Assembly (NCBI GenBank): GCA_008330645.1 | Contig: VLTN01000036.1 | Coordinates: 124,001-188,000 of the forward strand | DNA: 64,000 nt | Direction of reading: 5' to 3' | Source of the DNA: Cafeteria roenbergensis | Taxonomy: Eukaryota; Sar; Bigyra; Bicosoecida; Cafeteriaceae | The notes under the pieces: model-generated | Told to the model about the DNA's origin: nothing | Databases searched by the model: none | Seen by the model: only the letters and a program-made list of their open reading frames with translations | Made by a program: the position numbers and the translations under genes | Part shown: in pieces, positions 52,801-61,641 of the stretch | Layout of the letters: each line of letters starts with the position of its first letter | Position numbering within the stretch: the first letter of the stretch is position 1

Positions 52801-55632
52801 GTCGTCGCCTCGCCGCTCGACGGGCCGGCCGCGTCGCCCAGCACCGCCCGCGCTCGAGCCAGACCCGCCGCCGACACGCTCACCGGACGACGCGACGCCG
52901 TCTGGAACATCGGCGCAGACGACGGGCCCGCCCCCGTGCCGCTGCCCTCAGCGCCGTGATCGTCAGCGTCGCTGGCTGTTGTCGGCTCGCCGCTCGACGG
53001 GCCGGCCGCGTCGCCCAGCACCGCCCGCGCTCGAGCCAGACCCGCCGCCGACACGCTCACCGGACGACGCGACGCCGTCTGGAACATCGGCGCAGACGAC
53101 GGGCCCGCCCCCGTGCCGCTGCCCTCAGCGCCGTGATCGTCAGCGTCGCCGGCTGTCGTCGGCTCGCCGCTCGACGGGCCGGCCGCGTCGCCCAGCACCG
53201 CCCGCGCTCGAGCCAGACCCGCCGCCGACACGCTCACCGGACGACGCGACGCCGTCTGGAACATCGGCGCAGACGACGGGCCCGCCCCCGTGCCGCTGCC
53301 CTCAGCGCCGTGATCGTCAGCGTCGCCGGCTGTCGTCGGCTCGCCGCTCGACGGGCCGGCCGCGTCGCCCAGCACCGCCCGCGCTCGAGCCAGACCCGCC
53401 GCCCGACACGCTCACCGGACGACGCGACGCCGTCTGGAACATCGGCGAGCAGACGACGGGCCCGCCCCCGTGCCGCTGGAACATCCCTCAGCGCCGTGAT
53501 CGTCGTGCGTCGCCGGCTGTCGTCGGCTCGCCGCTCGACGGGCCGGCCGCGTCGCCCAGCACCGCCCGTGCTCGAGCCAGACCCGCCGCCGACACGCTCA
53601 CCGGACGACGCGACGCCGTCTGGAACATCGGCACAGACGACGGGCCCGCCCCCGTGCCGCTGCCCTCAGCGCCGTGTTCGTCGCCGGCTGTCGTCGCCTC
53701 GCCGCTCGACGGGCCGGCCGCGTCGCCCAGCACCGCCCGCGCTCGAGCCAGACCCGCCGCCGACACGCTCACCGGACGACGCGACGCCGTCTGGAACATC
53801 GGCGCAGACGACGGGCCCGCCCCCGTGCCGCTGCCCTCAGCGCCGTGATCGTGATCGTCGCCGGCTGTCGTCGGCTCGCCGCTCGACGGGCCGGCCGCGT
53901 CGCCCAGCACCGCCCGTGCTCGAGCCAGACCCGCCGCCGACACGCTCACCGGACGACGCGACGCCGTCTGGAACATCGGCACAGACGACGGGCCCGCCCC
54001 CGTGCCGCTGCCCTCAGCGCCGTGTTCGTCGCCGGCTGTCGTCGCCTCGCCGCTCGACGGGCCGGCCGCGTCGCCCAGCACCGCCCGCGCTCGAGCCAGA
54101 CCCGCCGCCGACACGCTCACCGGACGACGCGACGCCGTCTGGAACATCGGCGCAGACGACGGGCCCGCCCCCGTGCTGCTGCCGTCCGCGTCGGGATCGT
54201 CGCAACCGTCGTCACCAGCGTTCACGGTTGCGCTATCTGCTTGGGCTTCACCATTGACTTGGCCGACTCCTGCTATAACCGTCTCGCGTCCTGGCAACTC
54301 CGTGCCGGCGTTTTCGCTGGTGTCGTCATTTGCGCGATCTTCGCTTGCTCGCCTGGATGCCGGCCCGCTCCGGCCTGCGTCCGGGGTGTACGCAAAACCT
54401 GCTCCCTGTGCGCTGGACGCACTCCTGCTTGCGGGGGCACTGCTATCTAGCTGGGACATGGGCAGCGGAGATCGCGATGAGGTCACACCCGAGTGTGCAT
54501 CGGCGTGGTGCGCGCTGCCGCCCGCCGTGGCTGGGGGCTGCGAGCCTTCACCTGCACCAGTCGCCAAGCTTGAAGTGTGCTGATTCGGCCCTGCCGGGCT
54601 GCGACCGGGGGTTGATGGTTGCCTGGCCGCAGTGGGACCCGCCAGCTGGGCAACCTGCGGTGATGGTACCCGCGACGATGAGGCGCCCAGTGCATCGGCA
54701 GTGTCTGCAGATGCGCCGGGCAGAGCTGTCGCGACAGCTGCTGGGGGCTGTGCGCCGGCCCTACCGTCAGCTGACTCTGTGCCTTGCGAGTCCGATGGCT
54801 GGGTCGGCACCTGCGATGGCGTGCCAAATTGCTCGGCCGGCCTTCGAGCCGTGCACGCAGCGCACCTGCGCTTGCGAAACGGGTTGACCAGCGTGCAGCT
54901 CGGGCAAGACCACGCTGCTCCGCGGTTTCGTGAGGACCGCGGGGTGGACAGAGCCGTTGCGGCAGATGCAGCCGCAGCTGCGGATGCGCGACGCGTGCGC
55001 GACGATGACGGTTGCAGTGACTCCAAGGTCGAGGCTCCGCTGGTGCGTCTGCTGTCAGTGGCATCAGCCGTTGCTGAGGAGGTGGCCGACTGCTGAGCGG
55101 CGGGTGGTGGTGACGCTGGAGACGCCTCTGCCGAGGAGGCTTCCTGAGCCCCCATCAAGGCTCCGCCTACGTGTGGGGCGGCTGGGCCAGTGGCTGGGTG
55201 TCGCTGGGACCGCCTCTGGGGGCTGCTTTGGGAGCTGCTCCCCTGCGCGGAGCCTTGCGATTCTCGAGCGCAGGGCGGTGCCGGCAGCTGAGGCGGCTGA
55301 ACAGCCTGGTGCGAATGCCGTGCGCCAGGAGAATAACGCGCAGGCGAGCGGTTTGGGCCTGCGAGGTTGGGGAGCGCGCCGCGATGGGGGCCACCGCAAT
55401 TCTGGCATTTGCGCGAGGCGCGCCTATCGGCTGTTGGCGCCGGCGAACGCTGCGCAATGCGGCAGCGCGGGCTGGCAGCACCGTTGGACTCACGCAAGAG
55501 TGCGATTGCCGCGTCGTCTTGCGACATTGAGAGCCACCCGAGGGAGCCACCGACCACTGCGCGCATGCCGCCAAACAGCTCGAGCGCTGGCAGCGAGGAA
55601 TCGCGGTCCAGCGGGTCAGGCCCCTCAGCCAT
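40818..55632 (-). CDS. BRCA2: BRCA2 with 29 BRC repeats and RanBP2 zinc finger
   Basis: This is one essentially intronless frame of about 4,940 codons, apart from one disturbed repeat unit at 53400-53520. Start chosen at 55632 (GCCATGG context) because GCN5 starts divergently at 55835. Order: Ser/Ala-rich N-terminus with a RanBP2-type zinc finger (about residues 236-262, W-S-C-P-S-C...N...C-A-A-C); 29 BRC repeats (about 480-2155) with core FQTASRRPVSVSAAGLARA; a long disordered region; the helical domain (LEWVALHWRWVVW; YETEVVRARRSAIARVL, about 2660-2806); OB1 (VLEVSDGWCCVEAS; KLGF; CVDVLVAR, about 2940-3180); OB2 elements (AEIAMWR...LLKEGSRFRIF, about 3970-4004); and OB3 at the C-terminus (IDLEGVVVG; VRVSGVEVRG). 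BRCA2 loads RAD51 onto single-stranded DNA in homologous recombination. The human protein has eight BRC repeats. Confidence 0.93.
42780..42835 (-). repeat. 12-bp coding repeat (VDPA)n in BRCA2
   Basis: Four tandem copies of GGATCGACGGCA-type 12-mers encode VDPAVDPAVDPAVDPS in the DNA-binding half of BRCA2, between OB-fold elements, presumably in a surface loop. Confidence 0.85.
49170..54190 (-). repeat. BRC tandem array, 29 units of about 168-180 bp
   Basis: Twenty-four units lie between 49170 and 53375, one disturbed unit at about 53400-53520, and four more up to 54190. Units are almost identical at DNA level. Differences concentrate in an acidic linker (GE-A/P-T-T/A-A-G-D followed by DDH, DEH, DHDH, ADDH, HVTEG or HATEG), where 6-bp steps of Asp-His change the unit length. 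Each core keeps FxTAS and the V-S-V-S helix start. The LFDE-like second motif is replaced by VLGD. Confidence 0.95.
53400..53520 (-). other. Indel cluster in one BRC unit (frame break)
   Basis: Against every other unit this one has an extra C (CGCCGCCCGACAC), two extra bases (GGCGAGCAGACG), six extra bases (CGCTGGAACATCCCTCAG) and an altered spacer (GATCGTCGTGCGTCGCC). The net change breaks the reading frame between the upstream 4-repeat part and the downstream 24-repeat part of BRCA2. Four independent errors in one unit suggest a consensus artefact at an assembly joint. Confidence 0.8.
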
Positions 55633-55834
55633 GGCGGCGCCAAGGCTGTCTGGGTTAGCCTGGCGGAGCCACCACCGCTCGCCCGTCAGCCTGGGCGCTG
55701 CTGTGCCTCGCGCAAGTTCGAATCGCTGCGCGTCGCTGCGATTGCTTCCGGCTCTGCCGAAAGCCCGCCCCTCCGCCGCCCCTCGCCAGCACTTGCACCA
55801 GCCTGGGAGGCCCGCTCTCAGTGCCCCGGTGGAA
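55633..55834. promoter_or_regulatory. Bidirectional promoter BRCA2 / GCN5
   Basis: A 202-bp gap separates the divergent ATGs at 55632 (minus) and 55835 (plus). No TATA box is seen. The role is inferred from geometry. Confidence 0.45.
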
Positions 55835-58800
55835 ATGGACGCCCCTGAGGCCACGCGCAAGCGCGAGCGGGACGAAAGTTCGGCTTCCTCTGGTGAGCCC
55901 AGCCGCGGCCTGTCCGCCGCTCGAACTGTCACTCACGCGGCTGCTTGCGCAAGTCTCGCTTTGCAGGCCCCCTGCTGATCCCTGGGCACGGGCGCAAGCC
56001 AGGGCTACTGAAAATGTGTCTTTGCGTCTGTGCTGGTGTGCTTTCTGCAGCTGGCCATGGCGCCGGGTCCCCTGGGACGCACGGCCAGTCGCCTGCTGAG
56101 CTTCGCCCCACGGCTGACGCCGTGCGCATGAGCCTCGATGACGCAGCCCAGCGCAGCGCCCCGCCACCGTCGCATGGCGTCCTCTCAAAGCACACTGCCG
56201 GGGGGGCAGCCAGCTCCGAGGCTGCTCCGGGTGGCGCTGGTGGCGCGCCAAGCGATTCTCGCAAGCAGTTGCCATCCCACTCGCCCTCGTCGTCCTCATC
56301 GTCCGCGACTGTCGGCGCGACTGGTCCGGCGGCGCATGCATCTTCTCGCTCGGCTGCTGCTGCAGCTGGCTCTACCACTCCAGCAAGCACCAGCAGCGGC
56401 AGCGGTGGCAGCAGCTCTCAAGCCCACCAGGCCGACGAGGCCGGCGCCCCCCCCGCTCCCACGCCCACCTTCGTGCCCCCCACCGGCATGTATGCCTGCT
56501 CTGCGGAGCCGCCCCTGAGCCGCGAGGAGCGTGCCCGGGGCGAGAAGCCCAAGGGGTCTCTGGCCTTCGCAGTCGTCACCAACGACGGCCACCCCCAGCA
56601 TGTGGTCTGGCTTGTCGGCGCGAAGTGCATCTTTTCCCAGCAGCTCCCCAAGGTGAGCTGCACCCGTCAAGCCCACGAGCTCGCGCCAGGATCCAGCTCT
56701 GATCGCAGCTGCAAACTATGCTCTGAGCCGAGCTCAACTTAGTTCCATACTTGCATTCAACTCTGTTGAGCCGCTGCGCCTGACTTCGCTCGCAACTACC
56801 CGCAGATGCCCCGGGAGTACATCGTCCGTTTGGTCATGGACCGGCGCCACCGCACGCTCCTCGCCCTCCGCGACGGGCGCGTGGTCGGCGCCATCTGCTA
56901 CAGGCCGTTCTTCGAGCAGCGATTCGCCGAAATCGCCTTTTGCGCTGTGACGTCATCCGAGCAGGTGAGAGACGCTGTGCAGAGCCAAGTGCCTCAGCCC
57001 GCGTCGCCCTGCACCAAAGTGCCCAGTGACCACAGCCGCCCGGACGGGCATATCACCCTCTCGCAGCCCTTCGCCCCGACCAACCCCGGCCCGTGCCGAT
57101 TCGGCGACGATGCCAGTCCTTTCGCACCCTCCTCTGCCTTGCTCTCACCGCCCCAATTCTCCCCCCTGACGCTTTTTTGTATTTCAATACTTGTCTCGTG
57201 ACTAATATATTTGTGCGCAGGTCCGCGGGTACGGCACGCGGCTGATGAACCACCTCAAGATGGCTGGCATGCGTGACGGCATAACGGACATGCTGACGTA
57301 CGCCGACAACTTTGCCACGGGGTACTTCAAGAAGCAGGGGTTCACGACGGCAATCTGCATGGAGCGCCGCCGATGGAAGGGGTACATCAAGGACTACGAG
57401 GGGGGCACTCTCATGCACTGCGCCGTGGCGCCAGGCATCGACTACAGGAACATTCCCGGAATGATCCGGAGCCAGCGGAAGCTGCTGGTCGAGCGCATCC
57501 GGAAGCTGGACCCGGCCGCCGCTGCCGCCCTCGGGCTCGACAGCGCCTCGGCTGGGTCGGGGTCTGGTGCCCTCGCGCCAGCGGTTTCCAAGTTGCCGGC
57601 CGCGAAGCAGAGCCATGAATCTTCGGCGCCGGCGGCCGGCGGGTCGGCCGCCTCCTCGTCCTCCTCCTCCTCCTCGTCGTCGTCGTCATCGTCATCGTCG
57701 TCGTCGTCTACGGCAGGGTCAGCCGACGCAACGGGTGCCCCTGCGAGCTCTTCCTCGGCTGGTGCTGCCGGTGGTGGCACTCCGGCGGTTTCGGCGCCGG
57801 CCAGGGCCCTGTCCCCGGCGGAAGTTGCTGTCAGACACCTGTGCCTGCACCGGCGGTTGCTGAGCCTGACGACCGACATCACGTCCATCGAGGCCTCTTG
57901 GCCCTTCCGCGAGCCGGTGAACCCGGCTGAGGTGCCCGGCTACGCCGACGCAATCAAGGAGCCGATGGATCTCCGCACCGTGGAAGAAAAAGTCCGCACG
58001 GGACAGTACGCTTCGGCCGAACAATACGCCGCCGACATTGCGCTGATATTGGACAACTGTCGCATTTTCAACGACAACCACTCTGTGTTCGCGGGCTGCG
58101 CGGACAAGGTGGAGGCTGTGGCCGCAGCCCGCCTCGCCAAGCTGCAGCAGGCGGTAGACGTCGACGTGGCCGAGGCGATGACGTCACTCGCAGCGGCATC
58201 AGCAGCGCACTCCGCCGCCGCCGCCGCCGCAGCTGCCGCCTCCGCCGCTGCCGCCGCTGCCGCGACCGCGCCTGCAGCAGCGCCCGCGGTCGTTTCCCAC
58301 CAGCCTGCGCCGGCTGGCAGCGCGGCCGGCCCCTTGGCGGCCATGCCTCCGCCCCGACATTCGGCCGCCGGTGCCCCGCCTCTCAGCTCTGGCCCTACCG
58401 GGAGTGGTGGTCACAGCGAGGCCGCGACGGCCCAGCAAGCCCAGCTGCAACCCGCTGCGGCGTCCGTTCGGGCGGTTGCAGAGCCGGCAGCGTCTGTGCC
58501 CGTGCCGGTCGCAGCACCGGCAACAGCATCGGCGCCCAATCCAGCGCAGTCGTCGTCGTCCTCGTCGTCGTCGTCTTCTGCTGCTGCTGCTGCTGCTGCT
58601 TTCACGCCCAGCTCCGCCGCCGCTGCCACAGCCAGCGCAGGCCCTCGAGGCGCAGTGCACCATCCAGGGCCATCGGCGGTTTCGCCGTCTCGAGCTGCTC
58701 CTCGGCACCTCGTTCCGCTTCAGTCAGGAGCCAATCTCCCGGCAATCACCCACCCGTCAGCCCGCGGTGCAGTTTCCGATGCGGAGCGACAAGCGGCCGC

Positions 58801-59551
58801 CGCCGCGGAGGCCGCCACCATCGCATCCGCCCGCGCCGCCGCAGAGCAGGCATCACGGGCGGGTCAGATGGCATCGCCAGGGAGGGCCGGGCCGACAGCC
58901 GGAGGCGCCCGGGGCATGCCCATTCCGATTCCTTCTGCGCGGCACTTTTCCGGCTCTGCAGGAAGCGGAAGTGGAGTCGCAACAGGCTCTGCCGCCCCTC
59001 CCATCGGCGCGAGGCATGTAGCGATGAGCGGCCCTCCGGGCTCGGCGGTTTCGCCGCACGCCGCCGTTGCCCTGGGTGGGGGATACGGAGGGGCAGTGGG
59101 GCCCTTGGCGGGTCCCCCGGGTCACTCAGGACCACCATTGCACATTGGAGGGCGGCCGCTGCAGTCGCACCCTCCCCACGGCGGCCCGCCACTCTCACCG
59201 TCCCAGCAGCAGCAGCTAGCGTACCAGCAACAGCAGATGTACCAGCACCAGCAGCAGCAACACATGTACGCCCCCCAGCAGATGCAGCAGCGGCATGCAG
59301 CGGCAAGCGCACTTGGCATGGCGCCCGGCACGGCAGCAGCCTCGGCCGCCGCTGCAGCTGCTGGCGCGGCTGGAGCCATTCACCCCGGAGCGGCGGGTGT
59401 GACCCACAGCCCAGGCCATGCTGGCTCTGCCACCGGTCACCTGGCGCCCCCGCCGGCGGGCAGCGGCCTTGGCCCATCAGCGGGCCATCACCCCGCCCAA
59501 GGATACCCCGGCACGGGTGAACCCCCGCGCCCGTGGAACGGATCTGCGTGA
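55835..59551 (+). CDS. GCN5: GCN5/PCAF-type histone acetyltransferase with bromodomain
   Basis: Exons 55835..55892, 56051..56652, 56806..56964 and 57221..59551 join in phase (1,049 aa). After a disordered Ser/Ala/Gly N-terminus, the GNAT domain runs from about residue 185 to 365: LAFAVVTNDG, KCIFSQQLPK, the catalytic-Glu strand FAEIAFCAV, acetyl-CoA loop QVRGYGTRLMNHL, then YADNFATGYFKKQGF and GYIKDYEGGTLM. A bromodomain follows (about 480-590; WPFREPVNPAEVPGYADAIKEPMDL, ILDNCRIFND). Like yeast GCN5 it lacks the PCAF N-terminal domain. The last 450 residues are Ala/Ser/Pro/Gly and Gln-rich low complexity with Ser and Ala homopolymers, unlike the family, where the bromodomain ends the protein. 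It acts in SAGA/ADA-type complexes on histone H3. Confidence 0.95.
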
Positions 59552-59974
59552 AACCGCCGAGAGACTCCGCCGCCACCCCGCGCTCGGAGCGTCGTTGGCC
59601 CGGGGCTTTCGCCGAAACGCCACCCTCGGGGGCTCTGCAGGCCACGGCGCGGCCTTTGCCCGTCGCGGAGGCTGCGTGGCTTGGGCGGCTGTGGTGCCGC
59701 TGTGCGGCTGCGAGCGGTTGGGGCGTATTGGCCGGCGCGCCGCAGTGCTGCGGCGCGCTGTTCGGCCACTCGTCGCGCCTGGGGGGCGGCGGCGGCGACG
59801 GCGATTTGTGGAGATGTGGCCGTCATTCGTGGGTGTCTTGGGTTGCGTTTTGCTCAGTCAGGCGTGGCTGCATCAAGTGTGTGTCAGTGGCGGGGTGGGT
59901 CGCTGGACACTGCGCTGCAGCTGGCGTGACCACACACGAAACCGTCGGACAATCCCTGGCAAATCAATGGCCAG
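59552..59974. other. Convergent 3' region of GCN5 and RS-rich gene
   Basis: This is 423 bp between two stop codons. No conserved coding content or repeat was seen. Confidence 0.5.
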
Positions 59975-61344
59975 TCACTTGTCCATCTCACGGCCAAGCC
60001 TGCGGTCCTCGTCTCTGTCATCCCGAGACCGGCTCTCGCTGTACCGGCTCTCATCGCGCCGGTCTCGATGTCGGTCTTCGTGACGATACCGAGACCTGTC
60101 TCGGTCGGTTTCATCGCCAAAGCGATCGTCGGCCCTGTGGCGGCGGCGGCGGCCGGAGGTCTCTCGACGGCGCAAGGTATCGTCGTCGCGCGAGGCCGGC
60201 TCAGGCGAGGGCGAGCGGTCTCGGTGGCGGCGGCTGGATGAGCGGTGGCGGTGGCGGCGTCTGTGGCGGCGGCCGTCGCTGTCACTGCTGCTGTCGCCGC
60301 CGTCGCCGTCGCTGCCTCTGGCCAGGTCGCCGCCGCTCCGCTCGTCATCGTGACGGCTCCTGTGGCGGCGCCGTCGCCGCCTGCTGCCGTCTCTGTCGTC
60401 ATAGCGGTCCGCATCACGCCGCCTACGCGAGCCAGCCTCGTCAGCGGCATCCCGGGTCGAGCCACGAGCGGCGCCAGGATCGGCCGGAGCGTCGGCTGAT
60501 GCAGGCGCGAAACCGCTGACGACGCCCAGGGCGGCGCTGGCGTCGAGCACCTCCCCGCGGCGCTTCCGGCGGGCGTGCTCCTCCCGCGCGCGCTCCTGAA
60601 GCCGAGAAGCAGCGAGGGCACGGCAAAAGAGGCTTGACAGAGTCATCACCCGAAAGGGGGCGAGCGATGGGCGCAGCAGCGGCGGCCTTGCGTCAGGCGG
60701 ACGAGGTTGGGACGCGCATGAACGTTTGACGGGGTGATGATCGCCGACGGATTGTGCTTCGGAGGCCAGCGGCGGGAGGGGCATTGACCAGAAGGCGACA
60801 GAAACACGGGGAGCGGGGTCCAGCGGAGGCGATGGCGGCAATGGGGCGGAGCGGACAGGGGCGATGCAAAGGGGGGAAATAAGAAACAAAAAGAAACAAC
60901 AGACGAAAGCGCGGGAGCGGGTGGCAGGGGGCGCGCGGGACAGGGAACAGGCTGCTGCTGGCCAAGCGCCACGCACACGTGCACTCCAGCAGCCCGAGCG
61001 CCATTTGCAAGCGGCGCCAGGAGGGCTCGCAGCCGCTCAAGGACGGCCAGCCTGGACAGCAGACTGCTGGCCCGCTCCCCAGTGGAGTGCGCCGCTCGCG
61101 CGCATCGCAGGCTCACACGCTCCTCGACGCTAACGGCGGAGTCTGCAACAGCGTCCATCTTTGAGGCGGCGGACGCGCGCAGGCGCTCCAGCCGCTTGGC
61201 CACGGTGCTCTCGTAGATGCCGGCAACGACCTGCTTGCGGCTCATGCCCTTGGGGCCCTTGCCCAGGATGGTCCGGCCGTGGTCCTGCAACGGGTGGCGC
61301 TTGCAAATGCCGCCGTGGCAGGCGGGGCAAACGGGCGTGGACAT
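59975..61344 (-). CDS. CxxC and Arg/Ser-rich protein, probable splicing-related
   Basis: Exon 1 is 61117..61344 and exon 2 is 59975..60595, joined in phase 0 through a GTGAGC donor and a pyrimidine-rich CTTCAG acceptor (282 aa). The N-terminus is MSTPVCPACHGGICKRH, a possible small zinc site, followed by a basic helical segment (MSRKQVVAGIYESTVAKRLE) that continues across the junction (VSVEER|ERAREEHARRKRR). From about residue 120 on it is dominated by SR, RD and RH dipeptides with RRRRRRHRSR-type runs, ending GREMDK. RS-rich tails of this kind occur in nuclear pre-mRNA processing factors. The family was not recognised. An alternative start at 60646 would give an intronless 223-aa product. 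Confidence 0.62.
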
Positions 61345-61641
61345 GCCGCCCGACGCTCCCGGGCGCGCGTGGCACCTCGCAGCTGCGTGCCGGGACGCAA
61401 ATCGGGTGCTTGCTGCGGCCGGGGTGGCGCAGGGCGCCGGCCGGGGCGCCTCGGGGTGCGCGCCTGCCGGAACGTCCTGCTCTGTTCCGGGCAAGCAGAG
61501 CCGCCGCTGTCTTTGCGCGTCCCAAAGGCAACCTTGCGGCGGCCCGCAGGCACTCGCTGCCAGCAGGGAGGGGGACTCCCTTCTCGTGCAGGTCGCCCGC
61601 CCGAGCGTGCGCCCTTCCCCCCGAGTCCCGGCCGCGCAGCC
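61345..61641. promoter_or_regulatory. Bidirectional promoter RS-rich gene / ABCF3
   Basis: A 297-bp gap separates the divergent start codons at 61344 (minus) and 61642 (plus). Inferred from geometry. Confidence 0.4.

Noticed and set aside
49311-54257. A 1,648-codon open frame on the plus strand across the BRC array, rich in Arg/His
   Set aside because: It is the antisense shadow of the BRC repeats. The unit length is a multiple of three and very GC-rich, so all frames stay open. Only the minus strand yields BRC motifs and connects to the OB-fold region.
59975-60976. Upstream extension of the RS-rich gene to 60976
   Set aside because: The extension is Pro/Ala-rich without conservation, and a clean GTGAGC/CTTCAG intron (60596-61116) joins a better N-terminal exon in phase.
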